Shown piece after piece: positions 17,388 through 26,443 of a stretch of 64,000 bases of DNA. The notes beneath the pieces were generated by a model. It searched no databases. It was not told where the DNA came from and was given only the letters and a program-made list of their open reading frames with translations. A program made the translations under genes and the position numbers. Positions within the stretch are counted from its first letter, which is position 1; the number at the start of each line of letters is the position of its first letter. Source of the stretch: Gracilimonas sp017641085 (lineage in GTDB: Bacteria; Bacteroidota; Rhodothermia; Balneolales; Balneolaceae); NCBI RefSeq assembly GCF_046115515.1, contig NZ_CP175953.1; one strand, given 5' to 3'.

Positions 17388-18554
17388 ATGGAAAAGCACA
17401 GAATATTAGTGGTTGATGATGAACCGGATCTGCAAATGTTAATTTTGCAACGGTTCCGCAAACAAATAAAAGAGGATGAATACGAATTTTTCTTTGCCGA
17501 AAACGGAGAAGAAGCCCTCGAAATGCTCAGCGAATCGCATAACATTTCCCTGGTTTTATCTGATATCAATATGCCCCGGATGGACGGGCTCACTTTTCTG
17601 ACGGAGACGCAGAAACTCGAAAACCCCACGTTCAAAACCGTGATTGTTTCCGCCTATGGAGATATGGATAACATCCGCACCGCGATGAACCGGGGTGCTT
17701 TTGATTTTGTAACCAAGCCCATCGACTTCACCGACCTGAATGCCACTATCGAAAAAACGCTGAAAGAAATACAACTCATTCAGGATGGCATTCAACACAA
17801 AAAAACGCTGGAAGCCGTACAAACCGACCTGGAAACAGCGGCTCGTATTCAGCAGAAGATGCTGCCCCAGGAGTTCCCTCCCTTCCCTGACCGCTCAGAG
17901 TTTAGCATTTACGCAGAGATGTACACCGCCAAACAGGTAGGTGGTGATTTTTATGATTTCTTTATGCTGGATGAACACCACCTGGGCTTTGTATGTGCCG
18001 ACGTTTCCGGCAAAGGAGTTCCGGCCTCTTTATATATGGCGGTTTCCCGGACAACCATCAAAGCGATTGCCTCACAGATTCAGGACCCTGCCCTTTGTCT
18101 TTCAACAGTTAATACCATGCTGATCCCGGAAAGTGATCTCACCACTTTTGTTACCGCTTTTTATGGGGTGATGGATGTTCGAACCGGCAAGGTGCAATAT
18201 TGCAATGGCGGGCATAACCTACCTTACATCGTCCGAAATGACGGGACGATTGAAGAGGTTGAAACTACGGAAGGAATTCTGCTTGGTAAAATTGAACCCT
18301 TCAATTTTGAGACGAAAGAATTTACGCTCGAACCGGGTGAAAAAATTCTCCTCTTCACAGATGGCGTTACAGAAGCAACGGCTGTAGATGGCTCCATGTA
18401 TGAAGAACCCCGCCTTGAAGCCTTTCTGGAAAAGCATAGCAAAGATAACATCAATAAACTGGTGCGCAGCCTGATTGTGGATGTGCTGAAGTTTATGGGC
18501 AAAGCCGATCAGTCGGATGATATCACGGTTCTTTCAGTTGGGTATAATGGATAG
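17388..18554 (+). CDS. Response regulator with PP2C-type serine phosphatase output (RsbU/SpoIIE-like)
   Basis: A 388-residue protein. The receiver (about 1-125) has VVDDEPD, LSDINMPRMDG and TKPIDF. A coiled coil reads LETAARIQQKMLPQEFP, the typical lead-in for this class. The SpoIIE/PP2C phosphatase domain (about 190-388) has metal-binding acidic motifs in VGGDFYDFF, CADVSGKGVPASL, FTDGVTEA and QSDDITVL. Such proteins dephosphorylate STAS proteins when their receiver is phosphorylated. The only STAS gene in the window is at 5729-6085, facing away from the head of this operon, so a kinase-to-partner-switch pathway is likely. It is the last gene of the operon. Confidence 0.94.
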   Translation: MEKHRILVVDDEPDLQMLILQRFRKQIKEDEYEFFFAENGEEALEMLSESHNISLVLSDINMPRMDGLTFLTETQKLENPTFKTVIVSAYGDMDNIRTAMNRGAFDFVTKPIDFTDLNATIEKTLKEIQLIQDGIQHKKTLEAVQTDLETAARIQQKMLPQEFPPFPDRSEFSIYAEMYTAKQVGGDFYDFFMLDEHHLGFVCADVSGKGVPASLYMAVSRTTIKAIASQIQDPALCLSTVNTMLIPESDLTTFVTAFYGVMDVRTGKVQYCNGGHNLPYIVRNDGTIEEVETTEGILLGKIEPFNFETKEFTLEPGEKILLFTDGVTEATAVDGSMYEEPRLEAFLEKHSKDNINKLVRSLIVDVLKFMGKADQSDDITVLSVGYNG

Positions 18555-18574
18555 AAGTATTTTTTTTTGCACAT

Positions 18575-18604
18575 AAAAAAAGCTCCGACGCTGAGCATCG
18601 GAGC
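18575..18604 (-). terminator. Intrinsic terminator of the metalloprotease gene
   Basis: GCTCCGA at 18582-18588 pairs with TCGGAGC at 18598-18604; read on the minus strand the stem is followed by seven Ts. It stops the minus-strand metalloprotease transcript. On the plus strand no T run follows, so the kinase operon would need another signal. Confidence 0.88.
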
Positions 18605-18641
18605 CAAATTCAGAAGTACTAAGCTGTTGCCTTTCTAACTA

Positions 18642-21242
18642 TCAGTTTTCAAGGCTTAAGCCTGCATCCAGTGCTTTATCTACCCGTGCCTTCACTTCAC
18701 GCAGATGCGCTTCGGTATAAGCATCGAAGCTGTAAGGTGGTGTCAATCGCCGGGTAATTCGGTTGTTAAGATCCGACAATTGTGCCCGGGCTACCGAACG
18801 TGCATCTGCCGGCATATCGGACGGAGCATCTGTAACAATCTCAATCATCAGGTCCAGATATGCACGCTGTACATCACGGCGGTTACTGCTGATGTTTGAT
18901 CCCGGAGCCGCCCATACTTCACTCCAAACGGCGTTGGTGATGGTTCCCATAAGCTCAGGGATAGTGATCGTGTTTTCTTCCCCAAATTTAACTTCGGTAT
19001 CCCGAATTCGGGCCAGGCGTGTTCCATCAAGCAGCGCTTCAAGCAGGCTTGATTGCACTCCCAACAAATATTGATGCAACGGATAGTCGATACGGCCGCC
19101 ATAGGTGTTTGAGTTACCCCAATGGCTCCATCGATCAGCTCCAAATTGCTGATATACTTCCTGAGGAAGTTCAAACGCATCTTCAGCTAAGGCATACTCG
19201 ATAATCATATCAAGTGCTTCCTGCTGTTTTTCCAGTGGAATTTGTACAAATGGCATCCGCGCATCAGGATCTCCAACATGGTCTCTGTACTGGTATTGGC
19301 CCCCAATATATTTCACCGTCGGGCCCAATGCTCTCACATACTGGAAGAAGTACGTGTTGAACAAATCGGTTGCCTCGTAATAAGGCATGTTGTCTGCCAG
19401 CGCAATCTCCGGAACTTCCGGAATAAGGTCTCTCAGCAGGGCAGCACGTCCTTTACCCCATGCAAGTGGGTCAGCTCCAAGATCATAAACATTGACATGT
19501 GGATCTATTGCACCTGAACCACGGGCATCTTCATCGGTACCGTAGGCATGACCCGGCTGAGCTGCCATTCGGGCAATTTCCGCTGCTTTCTCATCATCCG
19601 GCGTGTACCCGTAACTGATTACCCATCGGTCATAAGAACCTACACTGGTGTTATAGTAATGTCCATCATTGTCTTCTCCCTGTGGCGACAAGTTTACCGT
19701 TGGATAATCCATCGTTGAACTGAAAACTCCATTTTCCTCAGTCCATTCGGTGTCATATAGTTTGTCAAGAGGAGTATCTACGGAAGAGCGGAAATTGTGA
19801 CGAAGGCCAAGCGTATGCCCCACTTCGTGCATGGTTACCCATCGCAGTGCCTGATCGGTGAATTCCTTGGGAACAGGGTCGTTGGAAGCAATTTGTCCTC
19901 TGGCTACCAGCAGTCCTTTAACCATATCAAGCTGCATGGCCATTTCCGTGTAAAACGACTTCATCTCTGAACGGCTCGACATCGCCACTTCTTCAGCACT
20001 CACATTGTAAATTTCATCAATGGCTGCTCTCGGTTCTACCATTTCGCGGTACTCTTCTTTGTCGCCCAGAATCATGTTGGCTTCAAAAAGTATATCCGCA
20101 TCCAGGATTTCTCCTGTTCTTGGGTCAACCACAGAAGGGCCAATGGCTCCGTACCCCGGCTGGTCCGACACGTTCCATCTCAGGGTTGCATAGCGGATAT
20201 CTTCCGGCTCAACACCTTCAGGCAACATTTCGGCCTGAACCGCATCTCGGAAACCGGCAGCTTCAAATGCCTTCGACCATTCTTCCACCCCTTCCATCAT
20301 AGCTTCCCGGTAGGCTTCAGGTACTGTGTGGTCGATATAGTAGGTGATGGGCTCAACCGGATCGCAAAGTCCGTCTGCTCCGGGAGCTCCGTCACATTCC
20401 AGTCTCCATTTGTTCACATATCGCTTGAAGAAAGTATCATCGTCATCGTCGGTAAAGTCCTTATGTACCGTCATAAAAAAACCGGTACGGTCATCGGCCA
20501 TACGCGGACTCATGGGCTCTTCAGGAAGTTCCGCCATGGTATAATGAATGGATACCGGGATATATCGGCTGTCGGCTACGGTTCTCGGACCTCCCAGTTC
20601 GCTGTTATTGAATGTAAGCTGAGCGGTCACATTTGTATTCATCGGGAATGACTTAACCGCTTTCAGGTAGCTTCTCGATTTATCAAAAGAAGCACGTCCC
20701 GGCTGCCCCGGTCGTGAAGAAACCACAAAGCTCACCCGCTGTCCAATATTGGAAAGGTCGCCTACAAACCAGTCATACACATTTACCAGCATTACGCCGT
20801 CATCATTGGTTGTTTCAACCTTGGCGGTTTCCAGAATTGAATTCCCATATCCCAATTCTACCGATACTGCTTCCGGTGTACCTTCTTCAGCCACATAACG
20901 GTGTGGTTTTTGAACAAGCATCAACTTTCCTTCCTGCTTTTCAAGTCGTACAAGTAACCCCTCAAACACGCTCAGCATGGTTCCGCCATATAATCCGGAT
21001 GAACCAATACCTTGCTCAATTTCAAAATTCATGAGAAAGTCATTATTTAGCTGCTCTTCAGTAACAGCCAGGTACAGAGCATCATCTGTTTTATACAGAT
21101 CAAAGAAACCCTCAATATGTTCGGCATCTTTGGTTAGTTCCGTGAATTTGTCTTCTTCTTTTTTGTCCTTGTCTCCTTTTTGAGCATTCGCCCATGCCGG
21201 AACCAGAACAATCAAGCTTAAGAACAGTAGTATTTTCTTCAT
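18642..21242 (-). CDS. Secreted zinc-dependent metalloprotease (DUF5117/DUF4953-like)
   Basis: An 866-residue exported protein with a signal peptide ending near WANAQ (residue 20). It carries an extended zinc site HEVGHTLGLRH (about 472-482), matching the HExxHxxGxxH pattern of metzincin-like peptidases. Around it are blocks of the large Bacteroidota/Planctomycetes family annotated with DUF5117 and DUF4953: a beta-rich N-terminal part (VYDWFVGDLSNIGQRVSF), YGAIGPSVVDPRTGEILDAD before the site, and FSSTMDYPTVNLSP after it. The true substrate is unknown. The gene stands alone, with a convergent terminator at its 3' end. Confidence 0.9.
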   Translation of the reverse strand: MKKILLFLSLIVLVPAWANAQKGDKDKKEEDKFTELTKDAEHIEGFFDLYKTDDALYLAVTEEQLNNDFLMNFEIEQGIGSSGLYGGTMLSVFEGLLVRLEKQEGKLMLVQKPHRYVAEEGTPEAVSVELGYGNSILETAKVETTNDDGVMLVNVYDWFVGDLSNIGQRVSFVVSSRPGQPGRASFDKSRSYLKAVKSFPMNTNVTAQLTFNNSELGGPRTVADSRYIPVSIHYTMAELPEEPMSPRMADDRTGFFMTVHKDFTDDDDDTFFKRYVNKWRLECDGAPGADGLCDPVEPITYYIDHTVPEAYREAMMEGVEEWSKAFEAAGFRDAVQAEMLPEGVEPEDIRYATLRWNVSDQPGYGAIGPSVVDPRTGEILDADILFEANMILGDKEEYREMVEPRAAIDEIYNVSAEEVAMSSRSEMKSFYTEMAMQLDMVKGLLVARGQIASNDPVPKEFTDQALRWVTMHEVGHTLGLRHNFRSSVDTPLDKLYDTEWTEENGVFSSTMDYPTVNLSPQGEDNDGHYYNTSVGSYDRWVISYGYTPDDEKAAEIARMAAQPGHAYGTDEDARGSGAIDPHVNVYDLGADPLAWGKGRAALLRDLIPEVPEIALADNMPYYEATDLFNTYFFQYVRALGPTVKYIGGQYQYRDHVGDPDARMPFVQIPLEKQQEALDMIIEYALAEDAFELPQEVYQQFGADRWSHWGNSNTYGGRIDYPLHQYLLGVQSSLLEALLDGTRLARIRDTEVKFGEENTITIPELMGTITNAVWSEVWAAPGSNISSNRRDVQRAYLDLMIEIVTDAPSDMPADARSVARAQLSDLNNRITRRLTPPYSFDAYTEAHLREVKARVDKALDAGLSLEN

Positions 21243-21604
21243 AGTGTAGCGTCCTGTTTGTTTAAAATTGGTAGTTAGAGTTAGACATTCCTTTACCTTT
21301 AAGCAACCCTTCTAACAAAGTTTCATAAAAAAAGACGAAGAGCCAATTTAAATTGTTTTATCTGATTACAGAAAATTTAGGTGAAATACTTTTTAACTAA
21401 ACGCGATTTTTATTTAACGCGATGCCGTGAACGACTCGCTTGCATACCGGAAATCATTTCGCTTCCTAAATCATAAGCCATTACACAGAAATTTTGCATC
21501 AAAAAATCGGTATTTGGCTTTTGCTCTGCAGGTTGTACTTTTGGGATACAAACCACGGGGACAATTTCACCAATTAATTAGGCTAAAGCACATTTGGGGT
21601 ACTT
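21243..21604. other. Divergent intergenic region between the metalloprotease and lytic transglycosylase genes
   Basis: About 360 bases without a credible gene. It holds a well-formed promoter for the plus-strand gene (21513-21543) and an eight-base direct repeat AACGCGAT, occurring twice between about 21399 and 21423. No promoter with a full match was found for the minus-strand gene. Confidence 0.5.
21513..21543 (+). promoter_or_regulatory. Bacteroidota-type promoter of the lytic transglycosylase gene
   Basis: TTTG at 21513-21516, a 19-base spacer, then TACTTTTG at 21536-21543. This is an exact fit to the Bacteroidota sigma-A consensus TTTG-N19-TAnnTTTG. Transcription would start near 21550, giving a leader of about 55 bases before the ATG at 21605. 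Confidence 0.75.
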
Positions 21605-22783
21605 ATGAAGACTTCACTATTTTTTGGACTGGTCATTCTTTTCTTTTCATCGACACACATCACAGCACAAGATGCATCACTCACCTGGGAAGAATACCGG
21701 CAGCAACGGCAGCAGCAACTTGATCAAATTCAGGCTGCCCAGGATTCTGCGCTACACCAAAGCATCGCCGATTATGAAGCTTTTGTGTTTCAGCATGAAA
21801 TGGAATTCAACAGCTTCCGGGATGATATGTTACGGCAATGGGGAGATTTTAAAGAGCGAACCAAGACCAACTGGATTGAATACCAAAACGGAGGCAAAGT
21901 TCGATGGGACGTAGATTTTGAGGACGGTGAGGGCACTATCGAAGTGTTGGCTGATGAAAACGACACCGAAGACAGCCTGCTCATTACTATAGAAAATACG
22001 GTACTGGATTTAATTAGCAGTAAAGGCACCGAATCGGAACTGCCTGATGAAACAGAGAAAGAAGTAATGCAGGAGCCCGTTTTAGCCGGACAGGTTGACA
22101 TCCCGGAAGACATGGATTCTCTCCAATACGCTAAAGAGGTAGCTGAACAAACCGAGATTAAAGAAGTGGAAGCAGAAGATGGAACCATCCGAAAGGTTGC
22201 CGTTTTAAACCTGCAGCTTGTGCCTGATCATCTCCGCACCCGGGCTGAAAAATTCAGAAAAGAAGTGGAAACCTACTCAGATAAGTATGAAATCGATCCT
22301 ACTCTCGTACTTGCCATTATTCATACCGAGTCGTTTTTCAATCCCATGGCTAAATCTCATGCCAATGCCCTGGGGTTAATGCAAATTGTACCCCGCACCG
22401 CCGGTCGGGATGTATATCGGGTATTAAATGGGGAAGACGCCATACCCTCAGCTGAATATTTATTCAATCCCGACCAAAACGTGCATTTCGGTTCTACTTA
22501 TATCGACATTTTGATGAACCGGTATATGCGCGGAATTGAAGACCGCACGGTACATGAGTACCTGGTGATTTGTGCCTATAACACCGGCGCCGGAAATGTA
22601 GCAAGAGCATACATTAACTCCACCAACTTCAATAATGCCCGGGATACCATCAACGGGATGAGCGCCCAGGAAAATTACGATTACCTGCTGGCAAACCTCC
22701 CCTGGGACGAAACCAAAAATTACCTGAAAAAGGTAACCGAGCGCCGGGCCCAATACAAGGAGTGGATGTCAACGGATGACTAA
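21605..22783 (+). CDS. Lytic murein transglycosylase, MltC-like
   Basis: A 392-residue exported enzyme that cleaves peptidoglycan glycan strands. A signal peptide ends near HITAQ. An N-terminal region with FKERTKTNWIEYQNGGKVRWD and a following beta segment resembles the DUF3393 part of MltC. A linker leads to an SLT domain (about 225-385) with catalytic Glu242 in HTES, ALGLMQIVPRTAGRD, and AYNTGAGNVARAY. E. coli MltC is a lipoprotein; here no lipobox Cys is seen, so the protein is probably periplasmic. The gene has its own promoter and seems monocistronic. Confidence 0.9.
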   Translation: MKTSLFFGLVILFFSSTHITAQDASLTWEEYRQQRQQQLDQIQAAQDSALHQSIADYEAFVFQHEMEFNSFRDDMLRQWGDFKERTKTNWIEYQNGGKVRWDVDFEDGEGTIEVLADENDTEDSLLITIENTVLDLISSKGTESELPDETEKEVMQEPVLAGQVDIPEDMDSLQYAKEVAEQTEIKEVEAEDGTIRKVAVLNLQLVPDHLRTRAEKFRKEVETYSDKYEIDPTLVLAIIHTESFFNPMAKSHANALGLMQIVPRTAGRDVYRVLNGEDAIPSAEYLFNPDQNVHFGSTYIDILMNRYMRGIEDRTVHEYLVICAYNTGAGNVARAYINSTNFNNARDTINGMSAQENYDYLLANLPWDETKNYLKKVTERRAQYKEWMSTDD

Positions 22784-22784
22784 A

Positions 22785-22836
22785 GGAGGCCACAGAAAGC
22801 GGAATATATTTCTGCTTTTGAGGCTTTTTTCCTCCT
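22785..22836. terminator. Possible terminator between the transglycosylase and a small convergent gene
   Basis: AAGCGGAA pairs with TTCTGCTT (one G-U) around a TATAT loop, followed shortly by a run of six Ts. An outer AGGAGG/CCTCCT pair could extend it. The spacing is not canonical. Confidence 0.4.
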
Positions 22837-22837
22837 A

Positions 22838-22996
22838 TTAATTATTTTGTGTCTGCAATTCTTCGAAACAAATCTCAGAGTTAAGCAGATCTGAAATCAG
22901 GGACCTCATTCGTTCCTGAATATAAAATTCGGCCTCAGGGTACTCTTTGAGTATCATTTCAAGTTGGATTAAAATATGTCGGGATGCATTGTTCAT
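22838..22996 (-). CDS. Small hypothetical protein, 52 residues
   Basis: An unrecognised short gene. The ATG at 22996 is preceded by GGAGAG at a normal distance, and the frame runs 52 codons to TAA. The product is mildly acidic and probably helical: it begins MNNASRHILIQLEMILKEYP and goes on to a segment with ERMRSLISDLL. It has one Cys and no signal peptide or membrane helix. It is convergent with the transglycosylase. The good ribosome site and amphipathic pattern support a real gene; the function is unknown. Confidence 0.55.
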   Translation of the reverse strand: MNNASRHILIQLEMILKEYPEAEFYIQERMRSLISDLLNSEICFEELQTQNN

Positions 22997-23139
22997 TGTG
23001 TTCTCTCCGTGTTAAGGGTTAGCATCAAACCTTCTCTGCCTTTAACAGTTCAACAACCGTGCCAAATGGTTCCTTTGTTAATTGCTGATCATATCCCTCC
23101 AACCTCAAAAACTTATTCTTCATTCTGAAGCATAAAATA

Positions 23140-23171
23140 ATTGCCCTGCAGTTATGATCTTCTTATCTTTG
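23140..23171 (+). promoter_or_regulatory. Promoter of tRNA-Arg
   Basis: TATCTTTG at 23164-23171 fits the -7 consensus TAnnTTTG exactly, and ATTG at 23140-23143 lies 20 bases upstream as a three-of-four match to TTTG. The mature tRNA begins 17 bases further on. Confidence 0.65.
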
Positions 23172-23188
23172 ATGCTCTCGAATTTTTT

Positions 23189-23262
23189 GCGCACGTAGCT
23201 CAGCTGGATAGAGCGTCTGGCTACGGACCAGAAGGTCAGGGGTTCGAATCCTCTCGTGCGTA
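23189..23262 (+). tRNA. tRNA-Arg (anticodon ACG)
   Basis: A full cloverleaf can be drawn. The acceptor stem GCGCACG pairs with CGTGCGT (G1-U72 wobble), the D arm begins TAGCTCAG, and the anticodon stem TCTGG/CCAGA holds the loop CTACGGA with anticodon ACG. The T arm contains GGTTCGAATCC. The discriminator base is A, and CCA is not encoded. A34 would need deamination to inosine to read CGN codons. An intrinsic terminator follows 11 bases downstream. Confidence 0.97.
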
Positions 23263-23273
23263 CATAAATTTTT

Positions 23274-23308
23274 AAAGCCGCCTTTGTTCAAAAGGTGGCT
23301 TTTTTTAT
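23274..23308 (+). terminator. Terminator of tRNA-Arg
   Basis: AAAGCCGCCTTT at 23274-23285 pairs with AAAGGTGGCTTT at 23291-23302 (one G-U) around a five-base loop, followed by a T run. Confidence 0.92.
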
Positions 23309-23686
23309 ACCTCTCCTTCGCGCACAAAAATCCACTTCCCTTTCTTCATAATTCTGTTTGCAAATCCGACTATTTCAAAACAATCGCGCTTAGCCCGCTC
23401 ACAGAGGCTGATTTTAAACTCAAAATTAATTCCAGAAAAAGTGTAAGGAATTGCTTTGGGATCGCTCTTACTTAATGGTCAAGAGGGCCACTTTGTGGGT
23501 TAAGTCGTGGGTACAAATGCAACCATCCTTATCTGCTTTAGATGAGGATGGTTTTTTTATGACGGTAAATTTCTCTTTGTTTGGTTCCCTTAAAATCGTT
23601 TAGTGTTAAACATTAAATATTCTTGTGGTTTATTAGAGAAAACAGTTAGTTCAGTTTTGAGGTTTACCATTAAGAGAACGCTAACT
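23309..23686 (+). other. Gene-poor spacer with an orphan terminator
   Basis: No convincing gene. The spacer holds an intrinsic terminator at 23521-23558 whose upstream transcript is unknown. At 23505-23515 it holds a near copy (10 of 11) of the last bases of tRNA-Arg. No integrase or other mobile-element gene is present. The kinase promoter should lie between 23560 and 23680, but no full -7 match is seen. Confidence 0.45.
23521..23558 (+). terminator. Orphan intrinsic terminator
   Basis: AACCATCC at 23521-23528 pairs perfectly with GGATGGTT at 23546-23553, with further pairing inside, followed by a T run to 23558. The tRNA already has its own terminator 215 bases upstream, so this one implies either read-through control or a small unannotated transcript. 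Confidence 0.85.
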
Positions 23687-26440
23687 ATGAAGAGGTTTAA
23701 TAGACTTTTCCAGCTAAATGCCATTAACATTGCTGTCATTTACGTGGTGTTTGGCGGGTTGTGGATTCTCTTTTCAGACAAGCTATTAAAGCTCTTCATT
23801 TCTGACATTGAAACCCTTTCACAATACGGCACCTTCAAAGGTATTTTTTATGTTTTAGTAACCGGAACCCTCCTATATCTGCTTGTCAATTTCAGCAACA
23901 AACATATTAAACAGGCTTCAAAAAGAGTGGATAAGGCCCTCGATTCCGTTAAAATTGCCACCTGGAGTATTGATTTGGAAACAGGACGAAATGTTACTTC
24001 CAGTCATCACTTTAAACTTTTTGGATTAAAGAAAGAACCAAAGAAGTGGAACGTAAATGACTTCTATAGCCGAATTCATCCCGATGATAAAAACCGGGTT
24101 GAACAAGCCTTTAATGAAGCCATAGCAAATAAAGATCCATATAAGGCCGAATATCGTATAATCTGGCCTGATGACAGCATCCGGTGGATGCGAAGCCTGG
24201 GCAATGTTCAGAAAAACGCACGCGGTGAAGCTGTTATGATTTCCGGCATCATTCAGGATATCACCGAGCAGGTTGAGCTCGAAGAGCAGCATGAACTTAA
24301 GCAAGAATTGTTTGAGCGCATTTTTGAGCAAATTCCTGTAATGGTAGATATCTATGACCCTGAAATAAACGAGATCAGAGTTAATAAAGCATTTGAGAAT
24401 ACCCTTGGGTGGAGCAATGAAGAGATCAAGGAAATAGACTTAATGAGCGCCAGCTATCCTGACCCCAAGGAAAGGGAAAGAGCAGCTAAAGTAATGAAAG
24501 AGGCTGACGGACAATGGTATCGGTTTGAGGTTAAAGACAAGCAAGGTAACGCTCATATTCAGGAATGGTCTAATATTCAACTTTCTGATAACAGCATTGT
24601 AGGTATAGGACTCGACATAACTGAATTAACTGCTTCGCAGGACAAAATCATTGAGTCGCGACAGTTGCTCCAAAAGACTTTCGAAAGCCTGAAGGAGGCT
24701 GTATTTATTCTTGAGCCGTACACCCGCACTATCACCGATTGTAATAAAAGCTGTACCGACTTATTCGGATATACTAAAGAAGAACTGATTGGAAATAATA
24801 CCCGCCTGCTGCATCTTAATGAGCAAAAATATAATGAGTTTGATGAACTGAGCAGCGGCAGCCTTGAGAAAAACGGGATCTTTCAATCAGAGTTTATGAT
24901 GCAGAAAAAAGACGGAACCCGGTTCTATTCTGAGCATACTGTTACTTTGGTAAAAAATGAAGCCGGAGAAATTGAGAAGGTTGTAAGTGTGGTACAAGAC
25001 ATCACCAGTCAAAAAGAGTATGAAAAAGAACTAAAGAATCAGATCGATTTTATTGAAACCACGATTGAAAACCTGCCCATTGGAGTGGCTGTAAACCTGA
25101 TCGATTCCGGAGATGTAACCTTGATGAATAAGAGGTTTTCTGAAATATATGGGTGGCCAAAAAACATCATCAACGATGTACAAACCTTTTTTGAAAAAGT
25201 ATATCCGGATACCCATTACCGGAAGAAAATGGCGGAAATGATCACTGATGATCTTAAATCCAAAAACCCGGACCGCATGCAATGGAAAGGGATCAAAATA
25301 ACAACACAGACCGGAGAAGAGCGCATTATTAATGCAAAAAATATTCCTGTTTATGATCAAAACCTGATGATTTCTACAGTAGTGGATGTAACGGCACAGG
25401 TTGAGGCCGAGAAAAAACTAGCCGAATCAGAACATAACTACCGCCTGTTATTTCAAAAAAGCCCTCAGCCCATGCTCATTTATAATCCGGAGAACCTGTC
25501 AATCGTGGAGGTAAATGAGTCAGCCGTTCGACATTACGGGTATACACGGCAAGAATTTTATACCAAAACGTTACTGGATATTCGCCCGGAGGAGGATAAA
25601 GATGAATCGAAGCAGATTATTCAGGGCGACCGAAAGACCGCTTTGTCCGAGTCTTTAGAATCCAGGCATATCAAAAAGAACGGAGAAATCATCAATGTGC
25701 GAGTCACCGGTTCAGCTATTAACTATTTTGGCAAAAGCTACCGATTGGTACTGGTGAATGATATTACTGAACAGAAGAAAGCTGAGGAAATGGTGTTGGC
25801 TTCACTGGTTGAAGGTGAAAATAAAGAGCGGGCTCGTATTGCTCAGGAACTTCACGACGGGCTCGGGCAGTATCTTGCCGCAGCCAATATGAATTTGGAT
25901 GCTGTAGAAAGTCAAATTTCTGAGCTGGATGAACGCAAACAAGATCAGTTTAATAAGGGTCTGAATTTGCTGAAGCATGCGGTTAATGAGACAGCGCAGA
26001 TTTCCCGCAACCTGATGCCCCGCGTGGTTGACGATTACGGGCTGGGATTAGCCATCGAAGCATTGGTGGATAATTACAGCACCGGCAATGAAATGGATAT
26101 TAGCTTTTATCAAAACATTGACGGCCTGAATTTACCCCGTGAAGTACAATTTAACCTTTACCGCATTGCACAAGAAGCTCTTTCAAATGCCGTTAAATAC
26201 TCTGAGGCCTCAAAAATTAATGTTCAGCTCATTAAAGATGAGCTTGATTTGATCCTTACGATTGATGATAATGGAATTGGTTTCGACACATCTGATCCGG
26301 ATTTTAAACCGGGATTGGGGTTACAAACTATTAAAACGAGAACAGGGGCGCTTGGTGGTGACTTTGAATTTGATTCAAAACCCGGAAAAGGAACACTTAT
26401 CAGCGCAATCGTTCCTATCAACAAACAATCAAATGCTTAA
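23687..26440 (+). CDS. Membrane PAS-domain sensor histidine kinase (HisKA_3/NarX type)
   Basis: A sensor kinase of about 917 residues. The ATG at 23687 directly precedes two hydrophobic helices (about 10-30 and 45-65); a GTG at 23603 would add 28 residues without changing the domains. About five PAS/PAC modules follow, with typical WSIDLETGRN, LFGYTKEELIGN and HYGYTRQEF cores. The transmitter is of the dimeric HisKA_3 type: phospho-His about 723 in AQELHDGLGQ, then an HATPase with RIAQEALSNAVKYS, DDNGIGF and GLGLQTIKTR. Kinases of this type pair with LuxR/NarL regulators, and one starts 3 bases after this stop. It probably senses a redox or small-molecule signal through PAS; no cofactor motif is obvious. 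Confidence 0.93.
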   Translation: MKRFNRLFQLNAINIAVIYVVFGGLWILFSDKLLKLFISDIETLSQYGTFKGIFYVLVTGTLLYLLVNFSNKHIKQASKRVDKALDSVKIATWSIDLETGRNVTSSHHFKLFGLKKEPKKWNVNDFYSRIHPDDKNRVEQAFNEAIANKDPYKAEYRIIWPDDSIRWMRSLGNVQKNARGEAVMISGIIQDITEQVELEEQHELKQELFERIFEQIPVMVDIYDPEINEIRVNKAFENTLGWSNEEIKEIDLMSASYPDPKERERAAKVMKEADGQWYRFEVKDKQGNAHIQEWSNIQLSDNSIVGIGLDITELTASQDKIIESRQLLQKTFESLKEAVFILEPYTRTITDCNKSCTDLFGYTKEELIGNNTRLLHLNEQKYNEFDELSSGSLEKNGIFQSEFMMQKKDGTRFYSEHTVTLVKNEAGEIEKVVSVVQDITSQKEYEKELKNQIDFIETTIENLPIGVAVNLIDSGDVTLMNKRFSEIYGWPKNIINDVQTFFEKVYPDTHYRKKMAEMITDDLKSKNPDRMQWKGIKITTQTGEERIINAKNIPVYDQNLMISTVVDVTAQVEAEKKLAESEHNYRLLFQKSPQPMLIYNPENLSIVEVNESAVRHYGYTRQEFYTKTLLDIRPEEDKDESKQIIQGDRKTALSESLESRHIKKNGEIINVRVTGSAINYFGKSYRLVLVNDITEQKKAEEMVLASLVEGENKERARIAQELHDGLGQYLAAANMNLDAVESQISELDERKQDQFNKGLNLLKHAVNETAQISRNLMPRVVDDYGLGLAIEALVDNYSTGNEMDISFYQNIDGLNLPREVQFNLYRIAQEALSNAVKYSEASKINVQLIKDELDLILTIDDNGIGFDTSDPDFKPGLGLQTIKTRTGALGGDFEFDSKPGKGTLISAIVPINKQSNA

Positions 26441-26443
26441 TAA

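Noticed and set aside
23284..23475. 63-codon plus-strand frame after the tRNA
   Set aside because: It begins inside the tRNA terminator and has no ribosome site or motif.
23189..23686. Prophage or integrative element at tRNA-Arg
   Set aside because: No integrase, structural or cargo gene; only a short partial repeat of the tRNA tail.
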